A stretch of DNA of 64,000 nt from Microbacterium murale (GTDB taxonomy: Bacteria > Actinomycetota > Actinomycetes > Actinomycetales > Microbacteriaceae). The stretch covers positions 1-64,000 of the forward strand of contig NZ_BMCM01000002.1 of the NCBI RefSeq assembly GCF_014635185.1. Direction: 5' to 3'. This document shows, piece after piece, positions 12,027-22,250 of this stretch. Each line of letters opens with the position of its first letter. Positions within the stretch are counted from its first letter, which is position 1. Made by a program: the position numbers and the translations under genes. The notes under the pieces were generated by a model. The model did not search any database. It saw only the letters and a list, made by a program, of their open reading frames with translations, and had not been told where the DNA came from.

Positions 12027-12032
12027 TAGGCT
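12027..12032 (+). promoter_or_regulatory. candidate -10 element of cysK
   Basis: TAGGCT fits the actinobacterial TANNNT -10 and lies 35 bases before the cysK ATG. The same hexamer occurs upstream of sucA at 63335. No clear -35 is seen. Confidence 0.35.
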
Positions 12033-12067
12033 TGCGATGCACCGTTCCACGAACGAAAGGCCCGCAC

Positions 12068-13006
12068 ATGTCCGGCATCCATTCCGACATCACGACCGCT
12101 TTCGGCAACACGCCGCTGGTTCGGCTGAACCGCGTCACCGAGGGCGTCGGGGCCACTGTTCTGGCGAAGCTCGAGTACTACAACCCGGCGTCCAGCGTGA
12201 AGGACCGCATCGGCATCGCGATGATCAACGCCGCGGAGGCGTCGGGTGAGCTGAAGCCCGGCGGGACGATCGTCGAGTCGACCAGCGGCAACACCGGCAT
12301 CGCCCTCGCGATGGTCGGCGCAGCACGCGGTTACAAGGTCATCCTGACGATGCCGGCGTCGATGTCGAAGGAGCGCCGAGTGCTGCTCAAGGCGTTCGGC
12401 GCCGAGATCGTGCTCTCCGACCCGACCAAGGGCATGAGCGGCGCGATCGAGGAGACGAAGAAGATCGTCGCCGACACACCCGGAGCCGTCTGGATCAAGC
12501 AGTTCGAGAACGCGGCGAACCCGCAGATCCACCGCGAGACCACAGCGCAGGAGATCCTCCGCGACACCGACGGCGACATCGACATCTTCATCGCCGGCGT
12601 CGGCACCGGCGGCACCGTCACCGGCACCGGTCAGGCGCTCAAGGCGGCCAAGCCCGATGTGAAGGTGATCGCCGTGGAGCCCAAGGACTCCCCCGTGCTC
12701 ACCGAGGGCCACCCCGGGCCGCACAAGATCCAGGGCATCGGCCCGAACTTCGTTCCAGATGTGCTCGACCGCGATGTGCTCGACGAGGTCATCGCCGTGG
12801 ACTTCGACGAGTCGCTGCGCCTCGCTCGCGATCTCGCCGCCAAGGAGGGCCTTCTCGTCGGGATGTCCTCAGGCGCCGCGCTCTCCGCCGCGTTGCAGGT
12901 CGCCGCACGGCCGGAGAACGCCGGCAAGACCATCGTCGTCGTCATGCCGGACACCGGGGAGCGCTACATCTCGACCGCGCTGTTCGAGGATCTGCGCGAG
13001 AGCTGA
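12068..13006 (+). CDS. cysK: Cysteine synthase A (O-acetylserine sulfhydrylase)
   Basis: The 312-residue fold-type II PLP enzyme makes cysteine from O-acetylserine and sulfide. The PLP lysine is K45 in SSVKDRIG, followed by the substrate loop [10 protein letters not shown] and the phosphate-binding GTGGT. I chose ATG 12068 because AAAGG precedes it by 8 bases and the family N-terminus ([20 protein letters not shown]) begins there. The ATG at 12032 adds 12 unconserved residues. cysE follows after 7 bases, forming the cysteine synthase operon. Confidence 0.97.
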   Translation: MSGIHSDITTAFGNTPLVRLNRVTEGVGATVLAKLEYYNPASSVKDRIGIAMINAAEASGELKPGGTIVESTSGNTGIALAMVGAARGYKVILTMPASMSKERRVLLKAFGAEIVLSDPTKGMSGAIEETKKIVADTPGAVWIKQFENAANPQIHRETTAQEILRDTDGDIDIFIAGVGTGGTVTGTGQALKAAKPDVKVIAVEPKDSPVLTEGHPGPHKIQGIGPNFVPDVLDRDVLDEVIAVDFDESLRLARDLAAKEGLLVGMSSGAALSAALQVAARPENAGKTIVVVMPDTGERYISTALFEDLRES

Positions 13007-13013
13007 CGCATAC

Positions 13014-13586
13014 ATGGGCATGATCGGGCGAATGCGCGAGGACGTCTCGGCCGCGCGCCTTCGCGACCCTGCCGCACGCAGCGGCCTTGAACTGGTACTG
13101 CTCTACCCGGGGCTGCATGCGATCTGGTGGCATCGGGTCTGGCATGGACTCTGGCGCCGAGACGCTCGTCTGCTCGCCCGTGCGGGTTCGCAGATCTCAC
13201 GCTGGCTCACCGGGATCGAGATCCACCCCGGCGCGAAGATCGGTCGACGCTTCTTCATCGATCACGGCATGGGCGTCGTGATCGGCGAGACGGCCGAACT
13301 CGGAGACGACGTCATGCTCTACCACGGCGTCACGCTCGGCGGCCGCACGCGAGACGCGACGGGCAAGCGTCATCCGACGCTCGCGAACGGCGTCGTCGTC
13401 GGTGCAGGGGCGAAGATCCTGGGGCCCATCACGGTCGGAACCAACACCGTCGTCGGAGCCAACGCCGTCGTCACGAAGGATGCCCCGAGCGACAGCATCC
13501 TCGTCGGCGTCCCCGCCAAGGCCCGCCGTCGCAGCGATCACGACGACTTCTCAGACCTGCGCGTCGTATCCGACTACTCGATCTGA
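13014..13586 (+). CDS. cysE: Serine O-acetyltransferase
   Basis: The 190-residue enzyme acetylates serine with acetyl-CoA to supply O-acetylserine to CysK. It has a short N-terminal helical region and then the left-handed beta-helix hexapeptide repeats ([19 protein letters not shown]...), with the catalytic HHG-like signature seen as [14 protein letters not shown] and LYHGVTLGG. It lacks the long N-terminus of E. coli CysE, as usual for Gram-positive forms. It does not end in the usual terminal Ile alone: it ends ...YSI, so the C-terminal isoleucine that docks into CysK is present. Confidence 0.95.
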   Translation: MGMIGRMREDVSAARLRDPAARSGLELVLLYPGLHAIWWHRVWHGLWRRDARLLARAGSQISRWLTGIEIHPGAKIGRRFFIDHGMGVVIGETAELGDDVMLYHGVTLGGRTRDATGKRHPTLANGVVVGAGAKILGPITVGTNTVVGANAVVTKDAPSDSILVGVPAKARRRSDHDDFSDLRVVSDYSI

Positions 13587-13602
13587 GAGTCCCCCCGCCC
13601 CG

Positions 13603-14004
13603 TCAGCGCTTGCGACGCTCCTTCACCTCGCGCTTGAGGAAGATCAGCGGCAGCAGCACGGTGCCGATCGCCGAGATCAGCCAGACGATCACCGCGCCGA
13701 GCAGCCAGCCTGTGACATCGACGATGCGCAGACCGCCGATCGGCAGCAGCACGACGACGATCAGCGCGACGAGGGTCGAGAAGATGCCGATACCGCCCAT
13801 CAGCACGGGTGCATAGCGATCGGCGAGCTTGGCGATCCATGGGCTCAGGATGCTCTGCAGGATCGCGAAGATGACGATGCAGATGACGAAGCCCCACCAC
13901 TTGTCCCATTGGATCTGGAACCCGGGCAGGACGAGGTCGGCGACGATGAGCCCGATTCCCGCCGAGACGAGATAGATGAGCGTGCGGAACAGGAGCGTGA
14001 TCAC
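13603..14004 (-). CDS. Phage-holin-family (DUF360-like) small membrane protein
   Basis: The 133-residue protein has four hydrophobic helices (about 3-25, 38-58, 68-92, 100-125) and a basic tail (KREVKERRKR). It resembles the phage_holin_4_2 family, a chromosomal membrane-protein family of unknown function; the name does not imply a prophage. The start is a GTG at 14004, with TAGGAT exactly six bases upstream, suggesting a leaderless message. It is convergent with cysE (16-base gap). Confidence 0.8.
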   Translation of the reverse strand: MITLLFRTLIYLVSAGIGLIVADLVLPGFQIQWDKWWGFVICIVIFAILQSILSPWIAKLADRYAPVLMGGIGIFSTLVALIVVVLLPIGGLRIVDVTGWLLGAVIVWLISAIGTVLLPLIFLKREVKERRKR

Positions 14005-14010
14005 GCCCCG

Positions 14011-14016
14011 ATCCTA
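14011..14016 (-). promoter_or_regulatory. leaderless -10 element of the holin-family gene
   Basis: TAGGAT is six bases from the GTG start at 14004. Confidence 0.45.
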
Positions 14017-14033
14017 GCGCTCGGGTCCCGCGG

Positions 14034-15113
14034 TCAGGAGTCCTGGCCCACCGCGGCGAGGCGCGCCTCTTCGTCTGCGGTGATCGCGCTCTCGATGATC
14101 GGATCGAGCGCGCCGTCCATCACCTGATCGAGGTTGTACGCCTTGAATCCTGTGCGGTGGTCTGCGATCCGGTTCTCGGGGAAGTTGTAGGTGCGGATGC
14201 GCTCTGAGCGGTCCATGCCGCGGATCTGCGACTTTCGGGCGTCGGATGCCGCGGCATCCAGCTCTTCCTGTCGCCGTGCGAGGATGCGCGCACGCAGCAC
14301 GCGCATGCCTGCCTCGCGGTTCTGCAGCTGCGACTTCTCGTTCTGCATGGCGACCACGATGCCGGTGGGAAGGTGCGTGATGCGCACGGCCGAGTCGGTG
14401 GTGTTGACCGACTGCCCGCCGGGACCGGACGAGCGATACACGTCGATCTTGAGATCATTCTGACTGATCTCGACCTCGTCCGGCTCGTCGACCTCGGGGA
14501 AGACCAGCACGCCAGTGGTGGAGGTGTGGATGCGGCCCTGCGACTCGGTCGCCGGCACCCGCTGCACGCGGTGCACGCCGCCCTCGTACTTCAGGTGCGC
14601 CCAGACGCCCTGTGCGGGGTCCGCCGAGGAGCCCTTGATCGCGATCTGGACGTCCTTGTAGCCGCCGAGGTCGGACTCGTTGCGCTCGAGCAGCTCGGTC
14701 TTCCACCCCTTGTGCGCGGCGTACTGGATGTACATCCGCAGAAGGTCGGCGGCGAACAGCGCCGATTCGGCGCCGCCCTCCCCCGCCTTGATCTCCATGA
14801 TCACGTCACGGGCGTCGTCAGGGTCACGCGGGATGAGCAGTCGTCGCAGCTTCTCCTGAGCCAGTGCCAGCCCCTCTTCCAGACCCGGCACCTCCTCGGC
14901 GAACGCGTCGTCCTCCTTGGCCAGCTCGCGCGCCGCGTCAAGGTCTTCGGATGCCTCGACCCAGAGATCGTAGGCTGCGACGATACGGCTGAGTTCGGCG
15001 TAGCGACGGTTGACGCGTTTCGCCCGTCCGGCGTCGGCGTGCACCGCCGGGTCGGAGAGCTCCTCCTGCACCCGGCGGTGTTCGTCGATGAGGCTCTGGA
15101 CGGATTCGAACAC
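14034..15113 (-). CDS. prfA: Peptide chain release factor 1
   Basis: The 359-residue factor recognises UAA and UAG through its PAT tripeptide (187-189 in [10 protein letters not shown]), which distinguishes RF1 from RF2. It triggers hydrolysis with the GGQ at 232-234, the glutamine methylated by PrmC. The N-terminal coiled-coil domain and the C-terminal stop-codon domain are complete. It lies 24 bases after rho on the same strand, so a rho-prfA transcript is likely. Confidence 0.98.
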   Translation of the reverse strand: MFESVQSLIDEHRRVQEELSDPAVHADAGRAKRVNRRYAELSRIVAAYDLWVEASEDLDAARELAKEDDAFAEEVPGLEEGLALAQEKLRRLLIPRDPDDARDVIMEIKAGEGGAESALFAADLLRMYIQYAAHKGWKTELLERNESDLGGYKDVQIAIKGSSADPAQGVWAHLKYEGGVHRVQRVPATESQGRIHTSTTGVLVFPEVDEPDEVEISQNDLKIDVYRSSGPGGQSVNTTDSAVRITHLPTGIVVAMQNEKSQLQNREAGMRVLRARILARRQEELDAAASDARKSQIRGMDRSERIRTYNFPENRIADHRTGFKAYNLDQVMDGALDPIIESAITADEEARLAAVGQDS

Positions 15114-15137
15114 GCCTATGCTCCGATCAGCGTCGGA

Positions 15138-17219
15138 TCAGCGGATGTTGTTCTCGTGGCTGTGGCTGGAGCCGCCGGCTGCGGGTGCAGGCATCGACTT
15201 CTGCATCTGCACGAGGAACTCCACGTTCGAGTTCGTCTCCTTCAGCTTGCCGAGGACGACCTCGAGGGCCTGCTGCTGATCGAGACCGGCGAGTGCGCGG
15301 CGCAGCTTCCACGTGATCTTGACCTCGTCGGCGGACAGGAGCATCTCCTCGCGACGGGTGCTCGACGCATTGATGTCGACGGCCGGGAAGATGCGCTTGT
15401 CGGCGAGCTGACGCGACAGGCGCAGCTCGCTGTTGCCGGTGCCCTTGAACTCCTCGAAGATGACCTCGTCCATCTTGGACCCGGTCTCGACGAGCGCGGT
15501 GGCGAGGATCGTGAGCGATCCGCCGTTCTCGATGTTGCGCGCAGCACCGAAGAAGCGCTTGGGCGGGTACAGCGCTGCGGCATCCACACCACCGGTGAGC
15601 ACGCGACCCGAGGTGGGGGTGGCGATGTTGTAGGCACGGCCGAGGCGCGTGATCGAGTCGAGCAGCACGACGACGTCGCGCCCCAGCTCGACCAGGCGCT
15701 TGGCACGCTCGATGGCGAGCTCGGCGACCGTGGTGTGGTCTTCGGCCGGACGGTCGAAGGTCGAGGCGATGACCTCGCCCTTCACCGTGCGCTCCATGTC
15801 GGTGACCTCTTCGGGGCGCTCGTCGACCAGGACGACCATGAGGTGGACCTCGGGGTTGTTCTGGGCGATGGCGTTGGCGATCTGCTGAAGCACGATCGTC
15901 TTGCCGGCCTTGGGCGGCGCGACGATCAGGCCGCGCTGACCCTTGCCGATCGGGGCGACCAGATCGATGATGCGCTGCGTCAGCTTCTCAGGAGCCGTCT
16001 CCAGGCGCAGGCGCTCCTGCGGGTACAGAGGCGTGAGCTTGCCGAACTCGACGCGCGTGGCTGCGTCTTCGACGGACAGGCCGTTCACCGAGTCGACCTT
16101 CACCAGGGCGTTGTACTTCTGGCGTCCCTGCTGCTCGTTCTCGCGCGGCTGCTTGATCGCGCCGACGATCGCGTCGCCCTTGCGCAGGTTGTACTTCTTG
16201 ACCTGGCCGAGCGAGACGTAGACGTCGCTGGCGCCGGCGAGGTAGCCGGTGGTGCGCACGAACGCGTAGTTGTCGAGCACGTCGAGGATGCCGGCGATCG
16301 GGATGAGCACGTCGTCCTCGCCGATCTCGGTCTCGAACTCGTCCGACGTCGTGCCGCTGCGGCGCTTGTTGCGCTGGCGGCCACGGCCGTTGCCGTTCTC
16401 ATCGTCGGAGGAGGGGCCGTTCTGCTGCTGCTGCTGCGGGGCGTCCTGACCACCGTTGCGGCCACGGTTGCGGCTGCGGTTGCGGCTGCGACCACGGCCG
16501 GATCCCTCTTCACCGTCGCTGGAATCGGCGCCGTTGCTGTCGCCGGCGTCGGTCTTCGCTGCGGACTGGCGGTTCTGCGACTGGTTGCCCTCGGACTGCT
16601 TGTTGTCGGCCTGGGCGCCGCCGGCGCTGCGGCCTGTGGACTTCTCGTCCTGCGCGGCGTCGGCCGACTTGTCCTTCGAGGATTCGTCGGTGGATGGCTC
16701 GGCGGCGGTCGTCGCCTCGGCGGACGGCTCTGCCTTCTTGGTGCGACGGCCTCGACCGGTCGTCTTCGGTGCAGCCTCTGCAGGTGTGTCGCCGGATGCT
16801 GAGCCGTCAGCGGCGGAATCGGCCTGCGGTGCAGTCGAGGGTGCTGCGTCCGGTGCGTCCGACGTCGGAGCGTCGGCAACCGGTGCGTCGGTCGGCGCCT
16901 CGGCGGCATCCGCCTTCTTGGCGCGGCTGCGTCGCGGGGCCTTCGCCTTGGGTGCGGCAGCGTCTGCGGCCGGCGCAGCGTCAGCGGCCGGTGCGGCGTC
17001 AGCGGCCGGTGCGACATTGGCGGCTTCGGCCTGCTCGGCCTGCTCGGCCTTCGCTGCGGCCGTCGCGGTGTTCGCCCGGCGCGGCGCGCGCTTGCGTGCC
17101 GGCGCCTTCTCGGGTGCAGCGACCTCGGTCACTGCGGATGCGGCATCTGCACTTGCAGCGGCGGGCGCCTCAACAGCGGTCGATGCCTGGTCGTTCTGGG
17201 TCTCGGAGAAATTCTCCAC
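15138..17219 (-). CDS. rho: Transcription termination factor Rho with long N-terminal disordered region
   Basis: The 693-residue hexameric RNA helicase ends untranslated transcripts. The first roughly 300 residues are Ala/Asp/Pro/Arg/Gly-rich low complexity (AAPAADAAP repeats, then basic [14 protein letters not shown]), typical of actinobacterial Rho. They are followed by the cold-shock-like RNA domain ([13 protein letters not shown]...), Walker A PPKAGKT, Walker [17 protein letters not shown] and the Q/R loops. I chose the GTG at 17219 (VENFSETQ) because GGGAG precedes it by 5 bases; the longer frame from 17288 adds unconserved residues. The N-terminal region may bind structured RNA or phase-separate, as shown for some other long Rho proteins. 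Confidence 0.96.
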   Translation of the reverse strand: MENFSETQNDQASTAVEAPAAASADAASAVTEVAAPEKAPARKRAPRRANTATAAAKAEQAEQAEAANVAPAADAAPAADAAPAADAAAPKAKAPRRSRAKKADAAEAPTDAPVADAPTSDAPDAAPSTAPQADSAADGSASGDTPAEAAPKTTGRGRRTKKAEPSAEATTAAEPSTDESSKDKSADAAQDEKSTGRSAGGAQADNKQSEGNQSQNRQSAAKTDAGDSNGADSSDGEEGSGRGRSRNRSRNRGRNGGQDAPQQQQQNGPSSDDENGNGRGRQRNKRRSGTTSDEFETEIGEDDVLIPIAGILDVLDNYAFVRTTGYLAGASDVYVSLGQVKKYNLRKGDAIVGAIKQPRENEQQGRQKYNALVKVDSVNGLSVEDAATRVEFGKLTPLYPQERLRLETAPEKLTQRIIDLVAPIGKGQRGLIVAPPKAGKTIVLQQIANAIAQNNPEVHLMVVLVDERPEEVTDMERTVKGEVIASTFDRPAEDHTTVAELAIERAKRLVELGRDVVVLLDSITRLGRAYNIATPTSGRVLTGGVDAAALYPPKRFFGAARNIENGGSLTILATALVETGSKMDEVIFEEFKGTGNSELRLSRQLADKRIFPAVDINASSTRREEMLLSADEVKITWKLRRALAGLDQQQALEVVLGKLKETNSNVEFLVQMQKSMPAPAAGGSSHSHENNIR
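16962..17015. repeat. three 18-bp tandem units inside rho
   Basis: Three consecutive 18-base units (two nearly identical, one diverged) encode the AADAAP repeats of the Rho N-terminal region. Units start at 16962, 16980 and 16998. Such in-frame repeats can change copy number by slippage. Confidence 0.7.
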
Positions 17220-17386
17220 GAGTACTCCCTCATATGTAGTGGGAAATGAGCATGTCTCGCGCACAACGGGTGCTGCGCGCGATCGCACGGGCAGATGCTC
17301 GGCACCTGCCGGCCAGGACCAGGAAAGAGGTTCTGGCGGTTGCGTGCGGATCTCGCAGAATTGCGATGGGGGCCAGATTCACGAAA
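17220..17386 (-). other. rho leader / thrB-rho intergenic
   Basis: This 167-base gap holds the rho ribosome-binding site (GGGAG, 17225-17229) and probably the rho promoter. I could not settle on a convincing -10/-35 pair. A GC-rich stretch near 17300-17320 could fold, but no clean terminator for thrB is seen. Confidence 0.4.
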
Positions 17387-18319
17387 TTACGTGGAGCCCT
17401 CCGCTCGATCCCTTACTGTACCACCACGCACGTCGACGGCCAGCATGAGGGCCTCCCACGGGGTGTCGGTGACAGAGGTCGCGAGCTGGACGGCTTCGAG
17501 TCGGCTGCCCGGCCCATCGGCGAGAACGAGAACGCTCGGGCCTGCACCGGAGACGACGGCGGCGAAGCCGGCTCTGCGCAGTGCCTGGACCAGCGTGTGC
17601 GTCTCGGGCATGGCTTCGGCGCGGTAGTCCTGGTGCAGGCGATCCGCCGTGGCGTCCAGGAGCAGCTCCGGACTCTGCGTGAGTGCGGCGATCAGAAGCG
17701 CGGAGCGCGAGACGTTGAACACGGCATCCTCACGAGACACCTGCGGCGGCTGCAGTGAACGGGCGAGCACGGTCGACATGGTGTGCTCCGGCACGAGAAC
17801 GAGAGGCGCGACACCGCGATGCACGAGCAGCTTCTTGTGCTGCGGACCGCGCTCCCCCGTCCAGGCGATCGTGAGCCCACCGAAGAGCGCAGGGGCGACG
17901 TTGTCCGGGTGGCCTTCGAGCTCGGTGGCGAGGCGGAGCAGGTCGATGTCGGTGAAGTCGGCCTCGCCCTCCAGCAGCCCCTTGGCTGCGAGCACGCCCG
18001 CGGTGACCGCGGCACCGGACGAGCCGAGGCCGCGGCCGTGCGGCACGCCGTTATGGGCGGTGATCCGGAGTCCTGGCATCGTGCGACCAGCGTCTTTGTA
18101 GACGTGTTCGATGGAGCGGACGACGAGGTTCGACTCATCGCGGGATATCTCCGAGGCTCCGGACCCCGTCACTTCGATCTCGAGACGGTCGTCAGTCAGC
18201 GCCGAGATGGTCAACTCGTCGTAGACGCTGAGGGCCAGGCCGAGGGTGTCGAAGCCAGGGCCGAGGTTTGCGCTGGTCGCCGGAACCCGGACCATGACGG
18301 TGCGCTCTTCAGCGACCAT
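17387..18319 (-). CDS. thrB: Homoserine kinase
   Basis: The 310-residue GHMP-family kinase phosphorylates homoserine for ThrC. The GHMP motif is PHGRGLGSSGAAVTAG near residue 90, with the N-terminal VRVPATSANLGPGFDTLGLAL typical of ThrB. The start ATG at 18319 overlaps the hom stop by one base (TGATG), so translation is coupled. It is the last gene of lysA-hom-thrB. Confidence 0.97.
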   Translation of the reverse strand: MVAEERTVMVRVPATSANLGPGFDTLGLALSVYDELTISALTDDRLEIEVTGSGASEISRDESNLVVRSIEHVYKDAGRTMPGLRITAHNGVPHGRGLGSSGAAVTAGVLAAKGLLEGEADFTDIDLLRLATELEGHPDNVAPALFGGLTIAWTGERGPQHKKLLVHRGVAPLVLVPEHTMSTVLARSLQPPQVSREDAVFNVSRSALLIAALTQSPELLLDATADRLHQDYRAEAMPETHTLVQALRRAGFAAVVSGAGPSVLVLADGPGSRLEAVQLATSVTDTPWEALMLAVDVRGGTVRDRAEGST

Positions 18320-19653
18320 CACTCGCCTTCCACGCGCAGCACAGACACGACGCGCTCGACCACGGCACTTGCCGCGAGCTGTTCGACGGTGTCGCTGAGC
18401 GCCTTTTCGATGGCCCTGTGCGTGCCGATGATGAGACGGGCCGTTGCATCGTCGTCGCCTTCGCCCTCGACGGTCTGCACGACGGTCGCGACCGACACGC
18501 CGCCGTCGCTCAGAATGCCGGCCACCGCGGCGAGCACGCCGGGCTGATCGTCGACCTCGAGCGTGATCTGGTAGCGCGTGATGACGCTCCCGATCGGGAC
18601 AGTCGGCAGGTTCGCACGTGTCGACTCCCCGACCCCGACGCCTCCCGCGATGTGCCGACGCGCGGCCGAGACGACGTCGCCGAGCACAGCAGACGCGGTC
18701 TGCACGCCGCCGGCGCCAGCACCGTAGAACATGAGCGAGCCCGCAGCCTCGGCCTCGACGAACACGGCGTTGTTCGCGCCATGCACGGAGGCGAGTGGGT
18801 GCGAGCGCGGCACGAGTGCCGGGTACACCCGCACCGAGATGGATTCGGCGCCATCGACGATGAGCCGCTCGCACACGGCGAGCAGTTTGATGACGAATCC
18901 GGCGGCACGGGCCTCCTTGATCATCGACGGCGTGATCCGAGTGATGCCCTCGCGGTGCACAGCCTCCAGCGGCACCGCCGTGTGGAAGGCGAGGGATGCC
19001 AGAATCGCCGCCTTCTGCGCGGCGTCGAAGCCCTCGACATCGGCGGTCGGGTCGGACTCGGCATATCCCAGACGCTGGGCATCGGCGAGCACCTCGCCGA
19101 AGTCGGCGCCCTCGCCGTCCATGCGGTCGAGGATGTAGTTCGTCGTGCCGTTGACGATGCCCATCAGCCGTACGACGCGGTCGCCCGCCAGGGAGTCGCG
19201 CAGCGGGCGGATGATCGGAATGGCTCCGGCTGCCGCGGCCTCGTAGTAGACCGATGCCCCGACCTGGTCAGCGGCTTCGAACAGCTCAGGGCCGTGGGTC
19301 GCGAGCAGCGCCTTGTTGGCGGTGACGACGTCGGCGCCCGAGTTCAGCGCGAGCAGCAGGTTTCCTCGTGCCGGCTCGATGCCGCCCATCAGCTCGATCA
19401 CGATGTCACTGCCGACGATCAGGCTCTCGGCGTCGGTCGTGAACAGCTCCTTCGGCAGATCGACGTCGCGCTTCGCATCGACGTCGCGCACCGCGATGCC
19501 GGCGAGTTCGAGCGAGGCCCCCGCCCTGTCCGCCAGCTCTTCGCCGTGCTGCAGCAGAATGCGCGCCACCTGCGATCCGACGGCGCCGGCGCCGAGCAGC
19601 GCCACCCTCAGTCGTCGATACTGCGCTGGACTGCTCACCTGGGGGTGGGTCAT
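18319..19653 (-). CDS. hom: Homoserine dehydrogenase
   Basis: The 444-residue enzyme reduces aspartate semialdehyde to homoserine, the branch point to Met and Thr. An N-terminal Rossmann fold (LLGAGAVGSQVARIL) is followed by the catalytic domain (GIVNGTTNYILDRM). A C-terminal ACT domain (about 360-435, VDDQPGVLAAVAGILSDGGV) probably confers threonine feedback inhibition, as in Corynebacterium. AAGGAG precedes the ATG, and the start overlaps lysA by four bases. Confidence 0.97.
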   Translation of the reverse strand: MTHPQVSSPAQYRRLRVALLGAGAVGSQVARILLQHGEELADRAGASLELAGIAVRDVDAKRDVDLPKELFTTDAESLIVGSDIVIELMGGIEPARGNLLLALNSGADVVTANKALLATHGPELFEAADQVGASVYYEAAAAGAIPIIRPLRDSLAGDRVVRLMGIVNGTTNYILDRMDGEGADFGEVLADAQRLGYAESDPTADVEGFDAAQKAAILASLAFHTAVPLEAVHREGITRITPSMIKEARAAGFVIKLLAVCERLIVDGAESISVRVYPALVPRSHPLASVHGANNAVFVEAEAAGSLMFYGAGAGGVQTASAVLGDVVSAARRHIAGGVGVGESTRANLPTVPIGSVITRYQITLEVDDQPGVLAAVAGILSDGGVSVATVVQTVEGEGDDDATARLIIGTHRAIEKALSDTVEQLAASAVVERVVSVLRVEGE

Positions 19654-21059
19654 CGTGCTCCTTCATTCGCGCTGATCCCGGCATCCCGGGCCAGCAGGTC
19701 GTCGATGCTCTCTCCGCGCACGATCACGCGGGAGCTGCCGCCCGAGATCGCGACGACCGGAGGGCGGGGTACGTGGTTGTAGTTGCTCGACAGCGAGGCG
19801 CAGTACGCCCCGGTTGCCGGAACGGCGAGGATGTCGCCGGGCGCGACGTCGGCCGGGAGGTATTCGTGGTCGACGACGATGTCCCCGGATTCGCAGTGCT
19901 TGCCGACCACGCGTGCAAGGACGGGGCGACCCGTTCCCGCACGTGATGCGATCCGCGCCGAGAACTGCGCACCGTACAGCGCCGTGCGCGCGTTGTCGCT
20001 CATCCCGCCGTCGACACTCACGTAGAGACGGCTCGCGCCGGAGTCCAGACGGACGTCCTTGGTCGTGCCGACCTCGTAGAGGGTGACTCCCGCCGTGCCG
20101 ACGATCGCACGACCCGGCTCGAATGCGAGGTCCGGCAGAGCGATGCCGCGCGCCGCGCAGCCCTCGGCGACCGCAGCGACGATCTCCTCGGCGAGCTGTT
20201 CGATCGGTGTCGGGTCATCGACGCTCGTGTAGGCGATCCCGAACCCTCCACCCAGGTTGAGCAGCGGGACGTCGCCACCCGCCAGCAGCTTCTGGTGCAG
20301 GTCGAGCACACGTGATGCGGACTCGCGGAATCCGGCGACGCCGAAGATCTGCGATCCGATGTGGCAGTGCAGACCGATGAACTGCAGTGCCGGCGACTCG
20401 CGGATGCGGGCGACAGCGGTCTCGGCATCCGAGAATGTCATGCCGAACTTCTGGTCCTCATGCGCCGTCGCGAGGAAGTCGTGGGTCTCGGCGTGCACGC
20501 CGCTGTTGACGCGCACCAGCACACGCTGGACGGTGCCGGCGCGCGCCGCCGCCTCCGCGATGCGCTCGATCTCGATCGCGCTGTCGACGATGATCGTGCC
20601 GATGCCGACCTGCACCGCCCGTTCGATCTCGCTGGCGGACTTGTTGTTGCCATGGAACCCGATCCTCGAGGGGTCCACGTCCGCCGCCAGAGCGACCTCG
20701 AGTTCACCGCGGGTGCATACGTCGACGTTGAGGCCCTCTTCGGTGACCCAGCGCGCGATCGCCGTGGAGAGGAAGGCTTTGCCCGCGTAGTAGACCTTGG
20801 CCATGGTTCCATGCGCCTCTGCAGCGGTGCTGAAAGAGGTCCGGAACGCGCGGGCGCGGGCGCGCACTTCGGCCTCGTCGAGCACGAGCAGCGGAGTTCC
20901 GTGGGCGCGGACGAGTTCGGTCGCCGACACGCCGCCGATCGAGAGGACGTCGTCGCTGTCGCGATGCGCGGATGCCGGCCAGACAGCCGGGGCCAGCGCG
21001 TTCGGGTCTTCCGGGACGACGAGCCACTCAGGGGCGAGCGAGACAGCAGAGGAATGCAT
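19650..21059 (-). CDS. lysA: Diaminopimelate decarboxylase
   Basis: The 469-residue fold-type III PLP enzyme performs the last lysine step. The PLP lysine lies in KVYYAGKAFLS, and HIGSQIFG, LNLGGGFGIAY and EPGRAIVG are family motifs. I start at ATG 21059; a GTG at 21062 immediately precedes it. The first 35 residues (before SIGGVSATELV) are an actinobacterial extension. As first gene of lysA-hom-thrB, its promoter should lie in the 138-base gap shared with the divergent yihY-like gene. Confidence 0.96.
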   Translation of the reverse strand: MHSSAVSLAPEWLVVPEDPNALAPAVWPASAHRDSDDVLSIGGVSATELVRAHGTPLLVLDEAEVRARARAFRTSFSTAAEAHGTMAKVYYAGKAFLSTAIARWVTEEGLNVDVCTRGELEVALAADVDPSRIGFHGNNKSASEIERAVQVGIGTIIVDSAIEIERIAEAAARAGTVQRVLVRVNSGVHAETHDFLATAHEDQKFGMTFSDAETAVARIRESPALQFIGLHCHIGSQIFGVAGFRESASRVLDLHQKLLAGGDVPLLNLGGGFGIAYTSVDDPTPIEQLAEEIVAAVAEGCAARGIALPDLAFEPGRAIVGTAGVTLYEVGTTKDVRLDSGASRLYVSVDGGMSDNARTALYGAQFSARIASRAGTGRPVLARVVGKHCESGDIVVDHEYLPADVAPGDILAVPATGAYCASLSSNYNHVPRPPVVAISGGSSRVIVRGESIDDLLARDAGISANEGAR

Positions 21060-21185
21060 CACACACCAATCGTCGGGAGGGATCCTCGGGCAGGATCACG
21101 CCATACGAGGTTGCCCCGATTCTAAGGCACCTAGAAGGCGCGGCCCGCATACGCAAGCCCCTCCCTGGCGCAGATCACGATTCAT

Positions 21186-21191
21186 TACGGT
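21186..21191 (+). promoter_or_regulatory. leaderless -10 element of the YihY gene
   Basis: TACGGT lies six bases before the ATG at 21198. Confidence 0.45.
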
Positions 21192-21197
21192 GGAGTC

Positions 21198-22250
21198 ATG
21201 GAGAGCACACGCCGGACCGTTTCGGCCGACAAGAAGAATCCGGGCGGGTTCGCCGGACTGATCGGGACCGTGACCGCCTGGGCGCTGGAGCGGAAAGTCG
21301 TGCGTGCTGCGCTTCTCTACTCCGAACGGCGAGGTCCCATGCTCGCCGACAGCGTCACCTACCGTGCACTGTTCAGCGTCTTCGCCGGACTGCTGCTCGG
21401 ATTCTCGATCGCTGCGATATGGCTGGCAGGCAACGACGAGGCGTGGGCTGCCATCATCGCGGCGATCGACTCCGCAGTCCCGGGTCTCGTCGGCGAAGGC
21501 GGCGTCGTCGAGGACCCGTCGTCGATCGAGGCCGTTGGCGGGCTCTCGATCGCGGGGATCATCTCGCTGGTCGCGCTGGTCGGTGCCGCCCTCGGTGCGA
21601 TCGGATCGCTGCGCACCGCGGTGCGCACGATTGCAGGGACGGTTCTGGATGACGTGTTCTGGCTCTGGGTGATCTTGCGCAACCTCGCCCTCGCGATCGG
21701 GATCGGGGCGTCCTTCCTCGCCGCCGCGGCGGTCACCTTCGTCGCGCGCATCGGTATCGGTTTCGTGACCGATCTGCTCGGGCTGCCTTCGGATGCCGTC
21801 GCCGCGGTCTGGGGCATCAGGATCGTGTCGCTCCTCGTCGTGTTCGCGCTGGACGCGCTGCTGATCTTCGGCGTGTTCCGACTGCTGTCCGGGCAACGGG
21901 TCTCGGCGCGAGTGCTCTGGCCGGGTGCGCTCCTGGGCGGATTCGGACTGCTCGTGCTGCAGGAGCTGTCGAGTCTGTTCGTGGGAGGCGCCACCTCCAA
22001 CCCGCTGCTCGCGTCGTTCGCTTCGCTGCTCGCGCTGCTGATCTGGCTGAACCTCAGCGCGCAGGTCATGCTCATCGCCTGCGCGTACATCGTCACAGGA
22101 GCCGAGGAGGAGCACGACCGCGTGTCGGCCAGGGAGGGCGCGCGCACGTTCGCACAGCGACGAGTGCAGCGCACCCAGCAGGATGTGCGGATCGCGACGA
22201 GTGCGCTGCGCGCCGCGGAGAAGGCCGCGTCCGCTGAGCGTGAGGCTTAG
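21198..22250 (+). CDS. YihY/BrkB-family inner-membrane protein
   Basis: The 350-residue protein has about six membrane helices and the family stretch MLADSVTYRALFSVFAGLLLG. It ends with a polar, basic coiled tail (about 295-350, EEEHDRVSAREGARTF...). The YihY/BrkB family was once called RNase BN by mistake. Its true role is unknown, with proposals of transport or virulence-related functions. It is divergent from lysA, and its last four bases overlap the convergent DUF2993 gene. Confidence 0.88.
   Translation: MESTRRTVSADKKNPGGFAGLIGTVTAWALERKVVRAALLYSERRGPMLADSVTYRALFSVFAGLLLGFSIAAIWLAGNDEAWAAIIAAIDSAVPGLVGEGGVVEDPSSIEAVGGLSIAGIISLVALVGAALGAIGSLRTAVRTIAGTVLDDVFWLWVILRNLALAIGIGASFLAAAAVTFVARIGIGFVTDLLGLPSDAVAAVWGIRIVSLLVVFALDALLIFGVFRLLSGQRVSARVLWPGALLGGFGLLVLQELSSLFVGGATSNPLLASFASLLALLIWLNLSAQVMLIACAYIVTGAEEEHDRVSAREGARTFAQRRVQRTQQDVRIATSALRAAEKAASAEREA

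Noticed and set aside
13603-14004. Prophage remnant suggested by a holin-family protein
   Set aside because: The family is a chromosomal membrane family; no other phage gene, integrase or attachment site is nearby.
14373-16802. 809-codon open frame opposite prfA and rho
   Set aside because: It lies entirely antisense to two clear essential genes and has Arg/Leu/Val-rich composition typical of high-GC shadow frames.
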